Assembly (NCBI RefSeq): GCF_001956215.1
Contig: NZ_MRTQ01000012.1
Location: forward strand, 1-64,000
Reading direction: 5' to 3'
Length of the DNA: 64,000 bases
DNA from: Paenibacillus sp. FSL R5-0490
GTDB taxonomy: Bacteria > Bacillota > Bacilli > Bacillales > Cytobacillaceae
Positions 1-8,793 of the stretch are shown in pieces. Positions within the stretch are counted from its first letter, which is position 1; every line of letters begins with the position of its first letter. The position numbers and the translations under genes are program-made. The notes beneath the pieces were generated by a model. It was not told where the DNA came from. It saw only the letters and a program-made list of their open reading frames with translations, and ran no database searches.

Positions 1-200
1 AAGCGAGGCGACTTGCCTTGGGGTGACAAGCATAAGACGAGCAGATGGTGGGGAGTGCTTTTCTTCCCATCATCTGATTGGCTTATGACCTCGACCCTAG
101 GAGCCGCAGCTAGATCGGGCAGTTTGACCCCCTCTTATCCTCCTTTGATTCCTCTGAGTCTTGAAGTGGGGGTCTTACTGCCCGTTAGACTGCGATAAAA
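1..200 (+). repeat. Family A dispersed repeat copy A1, with family B insert, cut by window start
   Basis: Bases 1-115 match the family B hairpin module seen at about 15892-16014. Bases 116-200 are the 3' half of family A: the arm CGGGCAGTTTGACC, a loop containing CCTCCTTT, the returning arm GGTCTTACTGCCCG, and the end GACTGCGATAAAA. The 5' half of the element lies outside the window. It sits about 110 bases upstream of racA in the same orientation. The rest of the stretch to racA is AT-rich 5' region. Confidence 0.85.
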
Positions 201-309
201 AAAATGTAAAATCCGCACTTTCTTTGGCGAAAGAAAACTTGTTTTGTCAGCCGGGAAGGACTTCACGTTAAACGGGTAGAATTCCTTGTGAAAACGGGAG
301 GGGATCAGT

Positions 310-834
310 ATGAATACGAGTGCTGCTGCCAAATTATTAGGGGTTTCACCAAGCACTATTCAGCGATGGGTTAAACAACTGGAACTCCGGACGGAACGAA
401 ATGAATTGGGTCATTACTTATTTACGGAAGAAGACATTAGCCTGCTAAAACAGGTGCAGGATCAGCTTAATCAGGGGATTATATTGCAGGACGTTACGGT
501 AAATGGAAAAAAGACGAGAAAAGGTACGGTCCATGCAGAAGCAGCTGCCGCTCCGGCAATCGAGAAAATATATTTAATAATCAGCGAGCTTGAGAAGCGG
601 CTGAACGGAAAAGCAGATGATGTGGTGTCTTATCAGCTGCTTCAGCACCGCAGCGAAATAGAGGATCTGCAGAAAGAAAATGCACGCCTGCTTAAACGAA
701 TTGAGGCTCTTGAAGCCAGGACAGCTGTTAAAACTCGGGACATCCCTCCTGATACCCTTCTGGTTTTTGATCAGGAGAAGCCCAGGAAGAAATTAAAAAA
801 GAGAAATATTTTCACAATGCTGTTCGGATTTTAA
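310..834 (+). CDS. racA: Chromosome-anchoring protein RacA
   Basis: This 174-aa protein matches RacA, the sporulation protein that bridges origin-proximal chromosome regions to the cell pole through DivIVA during axial filament formation. Residues 1-70 form a MerR-like winged helix (LGVSPSTIQRWVKQL recognition region, then a GHYLFTEED wing). Residues about 95-145 are a charged coiled coil (EIEDLQKENARLLKRIEALE), and the end is a basic KKLKKRN tail. Length is close to the B. subtilis protein (about 184 aa). The ATG follows a GGGAGGGG ribosome site. It converges with yuiH on a shared terminator. A family A repeat lies just upstream. Confidence 0.93.
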   Translation: MNTSAAAKLLGVSPSTIQRWVKQLELRTERNELGHYLFTEEDISLLKQVQDQLNQGIILQDVTVNGKKTRKGTVHAEAAAAPAIEKIYLIISELEKRLNGKADDVVSYQLLQHRSEIEDLQKENARLLKRIEALEARTAVKTRDIPPDTLLVFDQEKPRKKLKKRNIFTMLFGF

Positions 835-870
835 TAAGAATAAAAGCGTTAGCAACGCTTTTATTCTTAT
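833..870. terminator. Bidirectional terminator between racA and yuiH
   Basis: A perfect hairpin (AATAAGAATAAAAGCGTT, AGC loop, and its complement) lies between the convergent ends of racA and yuiH, with A/T tracts on both sides. Confidence 0.85.
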
Positions 871-1466
871 TAATCATCCCAGCTGAACCGTTGCTCTCGA
901 AATGGGTCTCCATAGTTGTGATAGCCGTTTTTCTCCCAAAAACCAGGCTTGTCGGTTTTAGAGAACTCAATGCCTCTAATCCACTTTGCACTTTTCCAGA
1001 AATACAGATGCGGAATAACGGCCCGCAGCGGAAATCCATGCTCGGGAGTAAGGAGCTCACCGTTATGAGTATGTGCAAGCAGACTGGTGCTTTTTAGAAA
1101 ATCTTTAATGGGAAGGTTCGTGGTCCAGCCTTCTTCCGCATGAAGAATCACAAATTGTGCTGTACCCTTTACGCCTGCCAGCCTGGCAATCTCTACGGCG
1201 GAGACTCCCTCCCAGACATTATCAAGCTTTGACCAGCCCGTGACACAGTGGATATCATTTTTGAACAGAGTCTGAGGAAGGTTCATCACCTCATCATGCG
1301 AAAAGGATAATTTCTTATCCACTTCTCCAAATATTTGCAGGTTCCATTCCTTCATATCCTTATAGTACGGAACATTTCCGTAATGCAGTACAGGAAAGGC
1401 TGTCGTCACGTTTTGATTGGGCGGTACCCGGCTTGAGGTCTGTTTTCTGATTTTCCCAAAATACAC
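870..1466 (-). CDS. yuiH: Molybdopterin-dependent oxidoreductase, sulfite oxidase-like (YuiH)
   Basis: The 198-aa protein consists of only the oxidoreductase molybdopterin-binding (SUOX-type) domain. It has no heme or dimerisation domain and no twin-arginine signal, so it is probably cytoplasmic. The family's molybdenum-ligand cysteine is in NDIHCVTGWS near residue 74; LTPEHGFPLR and YFWKSAKWIRG are family hallmarks. The substrate is unknown. I chose the GTG at 1466 (MYFGKIRKQ) because it lies a normal distance after GGAGGTGG and matches the B. subtilis start; the longer reading begins inside the ribosome site. It follows yuiF in the same direction, after yuiF's terminator. Confidence 0.88.
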   Translation of the reverse strand: MYFGKIRKQTSSRVPPNQNVTTAFPVLHYGNVPYYKDMKEWNLQIFGEVDKKLSFSHDEVMNLPQTLFKNDIHCVTGWSKLDNVWEGVSAVEIARLAGVKGTAQFVILHAEEGWTTNLPIKDFLKSTSLLAHTHNGELLTPEHGFPLRAVIPHLYFWKSAKWIRGIEFSKTDKPGFWEKNGYHNYGDPFREQRFSWDD

Positions 1467-1529
1467 TAAAGCCACCTCCGTTCCTTCCTTTTTCTTTATC
1501 GTACCCTACTTTACAGGCTGATAACAATG

Positions 1530-1560
1530 AAAGCAGCCCCCCTTCCGGGAAGCTGCTTAC
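1530..1560 (-). terminator. Terminator after yuiF
   Basis: On the minus strand AAGCAGCTTCCC and GGGGGGCTGCTT form a stem directly after the yuiF stop codon, followed by TTCATT. Confidence 0.75.
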
Positions 1561-1562
1561 GA

Positions 1563-2873
1563 TTATAAGATCATTGCCGCCAGCCATCCAAACAGGATGA
1601 GCGGAATATTGTAGTGCAGGAATGTTGGCACACATGTATCCCAGATGTGATTGTGCTGTCCATCTGCATTCAAGCCTGCTGTTGGCCCCAATGTACTGTC
1701 TGACGCAGGAGAACCGGCATCTCCAAGAGCTGCGGCTGTTCCCACTAGAGCAATCGTTGCCATCGGACTGAAGCCAACCTCCAGTGCAAGCGGCACAAAT
1801 ATAGTTGCAATAATCGGAATGGTTGAAAATGAAGATCCAATCCCCATTGTAACAAGTAAGCCGACAAGAAGCATCAGCAAGGCTGCAAGTGATTTATTAT
1901 TGCCTATTACCTCAGCCGCCTGTGCAACAAGGCTATCGACATCGCCTGTTTCTTTTAATACATCAGCAAAGCCGAATGCAGCCAGCATAACAAATCCAAT
2001 GAATGCCATCATCTTCATACCTTCAGTTAAAAGCTGATCTGCCTCGTTCCATTTAATTGCACCGCTGATGTAAATAACTATAATACCCGTCAAAGCCCCA
2101 AAGATCATCGAATCAAGCTGCAGCTGAACAATGAGAGCTCCCGCAATTGCAATGAGTGAAAAAATAATGCCCTTTTTGGAGTAATTGCCTTTTTCCGTCT
2201 CAATTAATTCGGATGGACGATAATCCCTCTTTTTACGGTAAACAAATAATGCAGCCAAAAGACCGGCAACCATACCGGCTGTTGGAATAAGCATAGCCTT
2301 CGGGATGTCAGCCATTTCCACTGCCAGCCCGCTGTTCTCCATATTTTCTGCGAGTATTCCGTGGAAGATCTGGCCAAAGCCTGCAGGAAGCAAAATATAC
2401 GGAGCGGTTAGACCAAACGTCACTACAGACGCGATTAGACGCCGGTCTATTTGCAGCTCATTCATAACCTTTAGTAATGGCGGAATTAAAATGGGAATAA
2501 ACGCGATATGAATGGGAATTAGGTTTTGGGAAAAAATAGACATTATTAATATAGAAAATACGATGAGTGCCTTTGATAATGTTTTCCCTTTGGACTCCCC
2601 TTCTTTTCCGACCTTATCCAGGACCCAATCCACTAATAGATTCGGAAGCCCTGTTGCGGAAATGGCTAAGGCAAATCCGCCCAATAACGCATAACTCAAT
2701 GCAACCTCAGCACTGCCTCCAAGTCCGTTTGAAAAAACTTCAATGGTTTTATCTATACTTAATCCGCCTGCGAGCCCGCCTGCCAATGCACCTGCCACAA
2801 GAGCAAGAACCACATTGACGCGCAGAAGGCTGAGAACAAGCATGATCAAAACTGCAAGTATAACTGCATTCAT
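1563..2873 (-). CDS. yuiF: Na+/H+ antiporter-family transporter YuiF
   Basis: This 436-aa integral membrane protein has roughly 11-12 hydrophobic segments and belongs to the NhaC-like ion transporter superfamily, close to B. subtilis YuiF. Family-typical stretches include the glycine-rich N-terminal helix pair, QNLIPIHIAFIPILIPPL, and LGDAGSPASDSTLGPTAGL near the C-terminus. YuiF homologues are annotated either as Na+/H+ antiporters or as putative amino acid transporters, and the sequence does not decide between them. The ATG follows GAGGG. It is probably monocistronic, with a good SigA-type promoter upstream and its own terminator. Confidence 0.85.
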   Translation of the reverse strand: MNAVILAVLIMLVLSLLRVNVVLALVAGALAGGLAGGLSIDKTIEVFSNGLGGSAEVALSYALLGGFALAISATGLPNLLVDWVLDKVGKEGESKGKTLSKALIVFSILIMSIFSQNLIPIHIAFIPILIPPLLKVMNELQIDRRLIASVVTFGLTAPYILLPAGFGQIFHGILAENMENSGLAVEMADIPKAMLIPTAGMVAGLLAALFVYRKKRDYRPSELIETEKGNYSKKGIIFSLIAIAGALIVQLQLDSMIFGALTGIIVIYISGAIKWNEADQLLTEGMKMMAFIGFVMLAAFGFADVLKETGDVDSLVAQAAEVIGNNKSLAALLMLLVGLLVTMGIGSSFSTIPIIATIFVPLALEVGFSPMATIALVGTAAALGDAGSPASDSTLGPTAGLNADGQHNHIWDTCVPTFLHYNIPLILFGWLAAMIL

Positions 2874-2953
2874 GATGCAACCCTCTTTCTTTTCTTTGTT
2901 CCATTTTTACTTTAGTCTGCTAAATCGGTAGAGAACTAAAACACATGTATTAA

Positions 2954-2981
2954 ATTATCATACTTCTGCTTTTTATGTCAA
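2954..2981 (-). promoter_or_regulatory. Predicted SigA promoter of yuiF
   Basis: On the minus strand there is TTGACA (2981-2976), a 16-base spacer and GATAAT (2959-2954), about 80 bases upstream of the yuiF start. Confidence 0.6.
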
Positions 2982-3066
2982 TGATTTTAGGCGGATTCGA
3001 GATGGGAGTTTCCGCCAGACGGATATTATTTAGGATAAGCCGGCCGCTAAGGCTTTTTACTGGAAT

Positions 3067-3093
3067 AAAAAAACCCCGGATCACTCCGGAGTT
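3067..3093 (-). terminator. Terminator after pepA
   Basis: CTCCGG, AGTG loop and ATCCGGGG are followed by seven T on the minus strand, just after the pepA stop. Confidence 0.85.
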
Positions 3094-3105
3094 CTAAATT
3101 CACTT

Positions 3106-4608
3106 TTATTTTGTTTCAAATCTTTCAACCAGCAATGCCAATGTACGCACCATTACGCCTGTCGCGCCGTCTGGTCCGAGATCATGGCTTTTTCCTGTCG
3201 TGGCTGTACCTGCAATATCGAGGTGCACCCATGGTGTGTCTTCTGCAAATTCACCGACAAAACCTCCGCCCATGATCGCATGGCCGGCACGTCCGGGTGA
3301 ATTGTTCAGATCAGCGATTTTGCTGCTTCTGATTCTTTCTTTATCTTTTTCAAAAAGAGGCAGCCGCCAGATTGGTTCGCCAGCTTCATAAGAAGCTTCC
3401 AGCACCTGCTCAAACCACTCTTCATTATTGGTTAATGCACCTGTTGTTTCTTCCCCCAGTGCAACAATGACACCGCCAGTCAGGGTTGCCACATCCACCA
3501 GGTAGTCTGCTCCATGGTGCTTCGCATATGTTACTGCATCAGCAAGTGCCAGACGTCCTTCTGCATCTGTGTTGAGGACTTCAATGGTTTTTCCGCTCAT
3601 GGAGGTGATGACATCATCCGGCTTAAACGCGGTTCCGCTCACCATATTATCTGTAGAAGGAATGACTGCGACAACATTTTGTTCAGGCTTCAGTTCGCCG
3701 ATGACTTCCATTGCGCCAAGTACTGCCGCTGCACCGCCCATATCGGATTTCATGCCGACTATGCCGTCCTTCGGCTTAATGGAATAGCCTCCTGTATCGA
3801 AGGTGATTCCTTTGCCGACGAGGCCGATTACATCCTTCCATTCTTCCTTGCCCTGATATTTTAAGACAATCATCTTTGGAGGCTCTGCCGACCCCTGGTT
3901 AACAGCCAAAAGAGCACCCATGCCAAGCTTAAGCATGTCTTCCTTTTCCAGGATTTCCACTTCAAACCCGTATCTCCACGCCAGTTCAGATGAGTAATTT
4001 GCCAAATCGGTGGCAGTCAGCATATTGCCTGGCAGATTGACTAATGTGCGGGCTGAGTTCGTTCCTTTTCCGTGGGCATATCCAACTGTAAGGGAAGCCT
4101 TTATATCTTCCTCATCTGCGGCTTCACAATAAACGGCAATACTCTCAATTTCCTTTTCCGGTTCATTTGATTTCTGTTTGTAATCTTCAAACTTATAGGT
4201 AGAAAGGGCAAACGCCTCGCTAAGTGCATGTGCTGCATCCAGCGCATCTACATTTCCGCCAATAAAAGTATCAAGACAAACACCGGCATTTTGAAGCTTG
4301 GACGATTTCACTTCCTTAAATGCCTTTCCTAAAGCTTCACGCAAACCTTCAAAGCTGAGTTCTTTTTCTTTTCCAAGACCCACTGTAATAAATCGTTTGG
4401 CCCCAATTTTTCCAAAAGTATGTATTTTTGCAATGGCTTTTTTCTTGGCAGAGATATCGCCGCTTTTCACAAGTTCTGTCAAATGGCCCTCAAAATGTTC
4501 ATCTGCACGGGCAAGTATTCCCTCAAACCTGGCTGGTTTATCAAAAACACCAACAATCAGGCATTCCTGTTCGGCTGAAACGTCAAATTCTTTCTTAACA
4601 GAAAACAT
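3106..4608 (-). CDS. pepA: Leucyl aminopeptidase (M17 family)
   Basis: The 500-aa cytosolic zinc/manganese exopeptidase removes N-terminal residues such as leucine from peptides. It corresponds to B. subtilis YuiE. It has the M17 layout: an N-terminal macro-like domain to about residue 165 and a C-terminal peptidase domain. The active-site region is complete: [15 protein letters not shown] supplies the catalytic lysine and a metal-binding aspartate, [11 protein letters not shown] follows, and the signature [10 protein letters not shown] is intact. The ATG lies after GGGGGTG. The gene stands alone with its own terminator. Confidence 0.93.
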   Translation of the reverse strand: MFSVKKEFDVSAEQECLIVGVFDKPARFEGILARADEHFEGHLTELVKSGDISAKKKAIAKIHTFGKIGAKRFITVGLGKEKELSFEGLREALGKAFKEVKSSKLQNAGVCLDTFIGGNVDALDAAHALSEAFALSTYKFEDYKQKSNEPEKEIESIAVYCEAADEEDIKASLTVGYAHGKGTNSARTLVNLPGNMLTATDLANYSSELAWRYGFEVEILEKEDMLKLGMGALLAVNQGSAEPPKMIVLKYQGKEEWKDVIGLVGKGITFDTGGYSIKPKDGIVGMKSDMGGAAAVLGAMEVIGELKPEQNVVAVIPSTDNMVSGTAFKPDDVITSMSGKTIEVLNTDAEGRLALADAVTYAKHHGADYLVDVATLTGGVIVALGEETTGALTNNEEWFEQVLEASYEAGEPIWRLPLFEKDKERIRSSKIADLNNSPGRAGHAIMGGGFVGEFAEDTPWVHLDIAGTATTGKSHDLGPDGATGVMVRTLALLVERFETK

Positions 4609-4687
4609 ACTGGCACCCCCATAATCTATTTATCTCTTTATTATATCGAAAATATTGAATTATTTCGACTATCTAATTTCTGCTTTG

Positions 4688-5065
4688 TTAATCCTTCAGA
4701 TACAGTACCAGCTGAGGTAATTTAGGTAGAATACCGACCTTATCAAAAGGAAGCCGGTCGATATCTTTCGGAAATATAGAGAGGCATTCTTCAATAAAAG
4801 CGTACACATGCTCAAGATCCAATCCCCAATGTCCGGGTCTGTATGCCTGTAAATATTCATGTGCAGCCTCCATCATTAGCCTTGCACCTTTGACATTGCC
4901 ATATTCATAGTGATAAATGCTGACACTCATTTGCAGCAGGCCTTTAAAAAACAAATTGCCTTTATCAGTCATCCACATTTCTTCAAGAAGATCATGGCAG
5001 GTGTAATAATCACCTTCATTGAAACTGACAAAGAATTCATAGTACTCAAGAGGATAATCTTCCAT
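4688..5065 (-). CDS. DUF309-family protein
   Basis: This 125-aa protein carries the DUF309 helical fold, marked by YYTCHDLLEEMWM with its conserved histidine and acidic residues (about residues 16-28), and FKGLLQMSVSIYHYE. The function of the family is unknown. I start it at the ATG at 5065 (MEDYPLEYY) because GGAG lies seven bases upstream; an in-frame ATG at 5101 lacks a ribosome site. It is divergent from the membrane-protein gene at 5178 and downstream of no obvious operon partner. Confidence 0.8.
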   Translation of the reverse strand: MEDYPLEYYEFFVSFNEGDYYTCHDLLEEMWMTDKGNLFFKGLLQMSVSIYHYEYGNVKGARLMMEAAHEYLQAYRPGHWGLDLEHVYAFIEECLSIFPKDIDRLPFDKVGILPKLPQLVLYLKD

Positions 5066-5177
5066 GAAATCACTCCATTTTCCAGATCTTGTACTGATCA
5101 TTTTAACAAAAAGAAAAGGGATTAAATATAATCATTCAATATTGGGTAAAGAAAATAGAGACAGAAAGGAGAATGTT

Positions 5178-5843
5178 ATGGATCCTCTATTATTTGCCGC
5201 TTTTACAGCCGGGTATATCCTGCTATTTATATGGGCCATTCTCATTGTAAAGAACAGCGGCCCTGTTAGTGCTGCCTTCCTGCTGCCTGTAATTCTCGGA
5301 TTGATTTACGACAATGGAATTCTTGCTGCTGGAAGTTTGATCGGGGAAGGCAATACTCTAAAGCTTCTGAATTATGCCCGATTCTGGATTCATGCCTTTT
5401 TTACACCGCTGCTTGCTCTATATTCCTGGCATACTATAAAACAAGCTGATATTGATTGGGCAAAAACAGGTACACTTAAAGGGGCTGCATACCTGCTCAC
5501 TGCCGGATTGATTCTTCTGGAGCTTTTCACCGAGGTTTTGAGCCTTGAACTTGAAGCGAAATGGGAATATGGAGTTCTAAGCTATTCAAACGCAGAGACA
5601 CAGGGCGGCCCTCCGATAATGGTGCTGATCATTTCCGCTGTATTGCTGGCGGCATCTGTATTTATTTGGCGCAAACAGGGATGGTTCTGGTTTTTTGCAG
5701 GGTCCTTATTGATGATTATTGGAAGCGCCATCGATATTCCCATTGAAAGTGCCGCTGCCGTGAATGCCTTTGAATGGCTTCTTTTACTTTCCCTGACAGC
5801 AACAGCCTATTTTCAAAAAAAGCGCGGTTTAACAAAAACTTAA
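5178..5843 (+). CDS. Predicted multi-pass membrane protein, unknown function
   Basis: I do not recognise this 221-aa protein. It has about seven hydrophobic segments, starting with LLFAAFTAGYILLFIWAIL near the N-terminus, short polar loops, and a basic C-terminal QKKRGLTKT. No catalytic motif stands out. The ATG at 5178 follows AGAAAGGAG at a good distance; the reading frame extends further upstream but overlaps the divergent DUF309 gene. I know of no counterpart at this place in the B. subtilis order (between yuiE and yuiD), so it is probably an addition or replacement. Confidence 0.72.
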   Translation: MDPLLFAAFTAGYILLFIWAILIVKNSGPVSAAFLLPVILGLIYDNGILAAGSLIGEGNTLKLLNYARFWIHAFFTPLLALYSWHTIKQADIDWAKTGTLKGAAYLLTAGLILLELFTEVLSLELEAKWEYGVLSYSNAETQGGPPIMVLIISAVLLAASVFIWRKQGWFWFFAGSLLMIIGSAIDIPIESAAAVNAFEWLLLLSLTATAYFQKKRGLTKT

Positions 5844-5934
5844 AGCAGACCCTCTTGCAGGAAGGAACAATCTATTGGAGAATATTAGTTAATATAACTT
5901 TCTATTTTGCTCCTGAATCTGCAGGGATCGAGTC

Positions 5935-6070
5935 AGGGATAACTTCAGACTCAAAATGCAGAAATTAGCTGGTCACAGTCCCAACCTGGCTCAACTTCAG
6001 ACACAGAAAGCACAAATGAGCAACTCTGAGTCCGAACACGATTCAATTTCAGAAAGCAGAAAAGAATTCA
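5935..6070 (+). repeat. Degenerate short direct repeats upstream of yuiD
   Basis: AACTTCAGACTCAAAATGCA at 5941 and AACTTCAGACACAGAAAGCA at 5993 are imperfect copies 52 bases apart, followed by a weaker third copy near 6047. An open frame crosses them but has no start signal of its own and runs into yuiD, so I treat it as non-coding. Confidence 0.45.
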
Positions 6071-6106
6071 AAGATGGAGTATCATACAACCCAAAGGTGG
6101 TCTCAC

Positions 6107-6583
6107 ATGGAATTATTGACAAATTTCCCCTTATGGTCTGCTTTGGCAGCCATCTTCTTTGCCCAATTTGTAAAAGTGCCCATTCAATTTATTGCCACCC
6201 GAAGAGTGGATTGGTCCCTTTTAACCAGTACAGGCGGAATGCCAAGCTCACACTCTGCTGCAGTAACAGCCCTTTCAACCGGGGTGGCACTTGAGACCGG
6301 AATGGACTCTGCTGTTTTCGCTGTTTCTGCCGTTTTTGCCATTATCACTATGTTTGATGCTACGGGAGTGCGGCGTCAGGCAGGGGAACAGGCGATTGTA
6401 TTAAACCAGCTTGTTGCCGACTTCAATAAATTCGTTGAAGAAGCAAAGACATGGCAGAAAAAAGCTGGACAGGAAAAACAGAAAGAGTTGAAGGAGCTGC
6501 TGGGCCATAAGCCAATAGAAGTACTCTTTGGCGGCCTGACTGGAATCTTATTAACTTTAGGGCTTCATTATTTATTTTCCTAA
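6107..6583 (+). CDS. yuiD: Divergent PAP2 family membrane protein YuiD
   Basis: The 158-aa protein belongs to the DUF212 / divergent PAP2 family. It has an N-terminal membrane segment (PLWSALAAIFFAQFVKVPIQF), the phosphatase-like motif GGMPSSHSAAVTALS near residues 42-56, TMFDATGVRRQAGEQA, and a C-terminal membrane helix. PAP2 relatives hydrolyse lipid phosphates, but activity of this branch is unproven. The ATG at 6107 follows AAAGGTGG, so the 11 upstream in-frame codons are excluded. It is followed after 14 bases by the corrinoid-binding-like gene and probably shares its transcript. Confidence 0.88.
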   Translation: MELLTNFPLWSALAAIFFAQFVKVPIQFIATRRVDWSLLTSTGGMPSSHSAAVTALSTGVALETGMDSAVFAVSAVFAIITMFDATGVRRQAGEQAIVLNQLVADFNKFVEEAKTWQKKAGQEKQKELKELLGHKPIEVLFGGLTGILLTLGLHYLFS

Positions 6584-6597
6584 AGGTTGTGATGTGA

Positions 6598-7380
6598 ATG
6601 AAAATCCTTTCCTTATGCCCAAGCAATACGGAATTAGTGGAATACTTGGGATTGACTGATATGCTTGCCGGCGTAGACGATTATTCGGATTGGCCGGAGC
6701 AAGTTTCCAATCTGCCCCGGCTGGGTCCTGACTTGTCTATTAATATGGATAAAGTGGAGGAATTGAAACCGGATCTTGTGCTTGCCTCCCTGAGTGTTCC
6801 CGGCATGGAAAAGAATGTAGCAGAGCTTGAAAAAAGGCAGATTCCCCATATTGTCTTAAATCCCCAAAGCCTCGCAGATATTGCAAATGACCTGGTTTTT
6901 GCTGCTGAAAAAATCGGGAGGCCTGAGAGAGGGATTTTGGCGGCTAAACAGTTTACTGAGAAAATTGAGGAACTTAAGCGCATTTCAAGCAGGATTAAAA
7001 AAAATCCAAGCCTCTATTGGGAATGGTGGCCAAAGCCTGTGTTTACTCCTGGCAAGGTCAATTGGCTGACGGAAATCAGTGAAATAGCCGGTGGATGGAA
7101 TTTATTTGCTGATGTTGAGCTTGCAAGTGTCCAGACTGATTGGGAGGATGTCCTGAATCGGCAGCCGGATTATATCTGTCTCGCCTGGGTCGGTGTCAGA
7201 AGAGAAAAGGTAAATCCGGAGATTGTCCTGAAACGTCCCGGCTGGAGTGAAATGGAAGCAGTAAAACAGAACAGAATCCTGGTTCTGGAAGAAGAACTGT
7301 ATTGCAGGCCTTCACCGCGGCTGATTGAAGGGGCCATAAAATTAGCGGAAAAGATCCATCCGCAGGAATTTTCTGTTTGA
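6598..7380 (+). CDS. Cobalamin-binding-like protein (helical-backbone metal receptor), no signal peptide
   Basis: This 260-aa protein has the two-lobed BtuF/FhuD fold: lobe one starts ILSLCPSNTELVEYLGL with GVDDYSDWP, a long linking helix spans about residues 105-130, and lobe two contains WEWWPKPVFTPG and GGWNLF. Family members bind corrinoids or metal chelates for ABC importers. Here the chain begins directly in the first strand with no signal peptide or lipobox, so it is probably cytosolic and may act in salvage or sensing rather than import. No permease or ATPase gene is adjacent. It shares a transcript with yuiD and ends at a strong terminator. Confidence 0.78.
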   Translation: MKILSLCPSNTELVEYLGLTDMLAGVDDYSDWPEQVSNLPRLGPDLSINMDKVEELKPDLVLASLSVPGMEKNVAELEKRQIPHIVLNPQSLADIANDLVFAAEKIGRPERGILAAKQFTEKIEELKRISSRIKKNPSLYWEWWPKPVFTPGKVNWLTEISEIAGGWNLFADVELASVQTDWEDVLNRQPDYICLAWVGVRREKVNPEIVLKRPGWSEMEAVKQNRILVLEEELYCRPSPRLIEGAIKLAEKIHPQEFSV

Positions 7381-7386
7381 TAATAC

Positions 7387-7424
7387 AAAAAGGCAAATCC
7401 GTTCATTATGTCGGATTTGCCTGT
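7387..7424. terminator. Bidirectional terminator
   Basis: AAGGCAAATCCG and CGGATTTGCCT form a stem between the convergent ends of the corrinoid-binding-like gene and yuiC. Confidence 0.8.
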
Positions 7425-7431
7425 CTTCTGT

Positions 7432-8145
7432 TTATTTTTTCTCAGATTTAATATATTGCTGCCTGAAGACCTGCATGGCTTCATTTTCATTCAGTAACCT
7501 TAAATCTTCTTCCGTAAGGGTTCCATCGCCCATTTCAACGATGTAAACATCGAGCGTTTTCTTTCCCCAATTATTATAAACATCATCAACTGTTTCATAA
7601 TAGAGATCCAATTTATTCCCCTTAATGGCACCGCCTTTATCGGCTACAACACCATACCCATAATCAGGAATAAACAGGATCGTCCCAATCGGAAAAACAT
7701 TTAAATCTGCTGCGACTGTAGAGTATAAGTCCCTTTTAACTTTAACACCTGAGTATGTAATGCCAAAGGACGGATGATCTGGATTTTTTCCTGTCGACTC
7801 GTAAAAAGCAGTATATCCGGTAGCAATTACTTGTTTTTTCTGATACTGCGACCAGTCAATTGATTCTTCCAGGGTTGGCGCCTGTTCAATTGCGACAGCT
7901 TCACTCGCAGAAATCTTCGGTTCCAGGCTCACGGCCTCCTTCAAAAACTTAAAAGCTACGCCAACCGATTTTAATGTATGCTCAAACTTTGAATTTCCAT
8001 CTTTGTCAGCTTGTTCAGCATTTTGCTGCAGCTGTACAATTGATCTTGCTTCCACCCCGGAAATCGAATGAAAAGTTGTCAATAATGCACCTATAAATAA
8101 GGCAGACATTACTGTACGTTTCATCCATTTTGTAATTATGTTCAT
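7432..8145 (-). CDS. yuiC: 3D-domain cell wall protein YuiC
   Basis: The 237-aa protein begins with a signal peptide ([20 protein letters not shown]), followed by a low-complexity linker to about residue 125 and a C-terminal 3D domain. The domain is named after three aspartates, visible in [26 protein letters not shown]. Related B. subtilis proteins (YuiC, YocH, YabE tail) are stationary-phase or resuscitation-type wall lytic enzymes, probably MltA-like lytic transglycosylases. It acts outside the membrane on peptidoglycan. The ATG follows GGAGGAG. It lies downstream of yuiB, separated by yuiB's terminator, so it is transcribed on its own. Confidence 0.88.
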   Translation of the reverse strand: MNIITKWMKRTVMSALFIGALLTTFHSISGVEARSIVQLQQNAEQADKDGNSKFEHTLKSVGVAFKFLKEAVSLEPKISASEAVAIEQAPTLEESIDWSQYQKKQVIATGYTAFYESTGKNPDHPSFGITYSGVKVKRDLYSTVAADLNVFPIGTILFIPDYGYGVVADKGGAIKGNKLDLYYETVDDVYNNWGKKTLDVYIVEMGDGTLTEEDLRLLNENEAMQVFRQQYIKSEKK

Positions 8146-8295
8146 CTTTTACACTCCTCCCAAAGTTAGTCATTTCCCTTCTTCGAGAGAAATATTCATA
8201 ACTTATGGGAAAGCAAGTCTTCCAGCAGCCGATTACAGACAGGATAAAGCCAGTAATGCCATAGGCTTGCCCGATTTGATCACACTAGTCAAAAA

Positions 8296-8333
8296 AATAA
8301 AAAATCCCTGCACCCGGCAGAGATTTCATCATC
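8296..8333 (-). terminator. Terminator after yuiB
   Basis: AAATCTCTGC and GCAGGGATTT pair on the minus strand directly after the yuiB stop, followed by a T-rich tract. Confidence 0.75.
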
Positions 8334-8336
8334 AAT

Positions 8337-8660
8337 TTAAAACATCCGATATCCTTTTTTACGGAGCAGTCTAATCGTAATACCGGCAACAATGGCGCCT
8401 GCCATTCCGCTGCTGAGTATAAGGATGTCAGCCAGAGCGAGACTGGACAATTCAACGCCAAGACTGGAAAACGATTCCCCCGGTTTTTGAAAATACTCAA
8501 TGAAACGAACTTTATCAATGATAAAAATGGCAATAACGGGATAAATAATAGCCATAATCCAAGACATTCTTAATAGCATATTTAATATAAAACCTATCCC
8601 AAAAAACAGCACAAAAAACAGAAGCATCGAAATAGGCAAAACGAAAATCGTCATTTGCAT
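8337..8660 (-). CDS. yuiB: Small membrane protein YuiB
   Basis: This 107-aa protein has three predicted membrane segments (LLFFVLFFGIGFILNMLL, WIMAIIYPVIAIFIIDKV, and a C-terminal segment ILSSGMAGAIVAGITIRLL) and ends with a basic tail RKKGYRMF. It corresponds in position and character to B. subtilis YuiB, of unknown function. The start ATG follows GGGAGG. An in-frame ATG two codons later is an alternative. Confidence 0.82.
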   Translation of the reverse strand: MQMTIFVLPISMLLFFVLFFGIGFILNMLLRMSWIMAIIYPVIAIFIIDKVRFIEYFQKPGESFSSLGVELSSLALADILILSSGMAGAIVAGITIRLLRKKGYRMF

Positions 8661-8728
8661 GAACTTGTTTCCTCCCTTAACACATCAATAATTAGTTTAC
8701 TTTAATGTGGATTGGGGAGTCAACAAGA

Positions 8729-8754
8729 AAAGCGGGTGTGTCAATACACCCGCT
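8729..8754 (-). terminator. Terminator downstream of yuiA and its repeat
   Basis: AGCGGGTGT and ACACCCGCT form a 9-bp stem followed on the minus strand by TTTTCTTG. A second hairpin (ACTTCGC / GCGAAGT, 8767-8786) lies between it and the family A repeat. Confidence 0.7.
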
Positions 8755-8793
8755 AATGAAAAGAAAAACTTCGCAGTCCGCGAAGTGATAAAG

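Noticed and set aside
1-198. Open frames across repeats A1 and A3
   Set aside because: They lie in hairpin-rich repeat DNA, differ between copies and lack ribosome sites.
6074-6106. Upstream in-frame codons of yuiD and the open frame 5956-6294
   Set aside because: The ribosome site AAAGGTGG lies right before the ATG at 6107, and the other frame has no start signal and overlaps yuiD.
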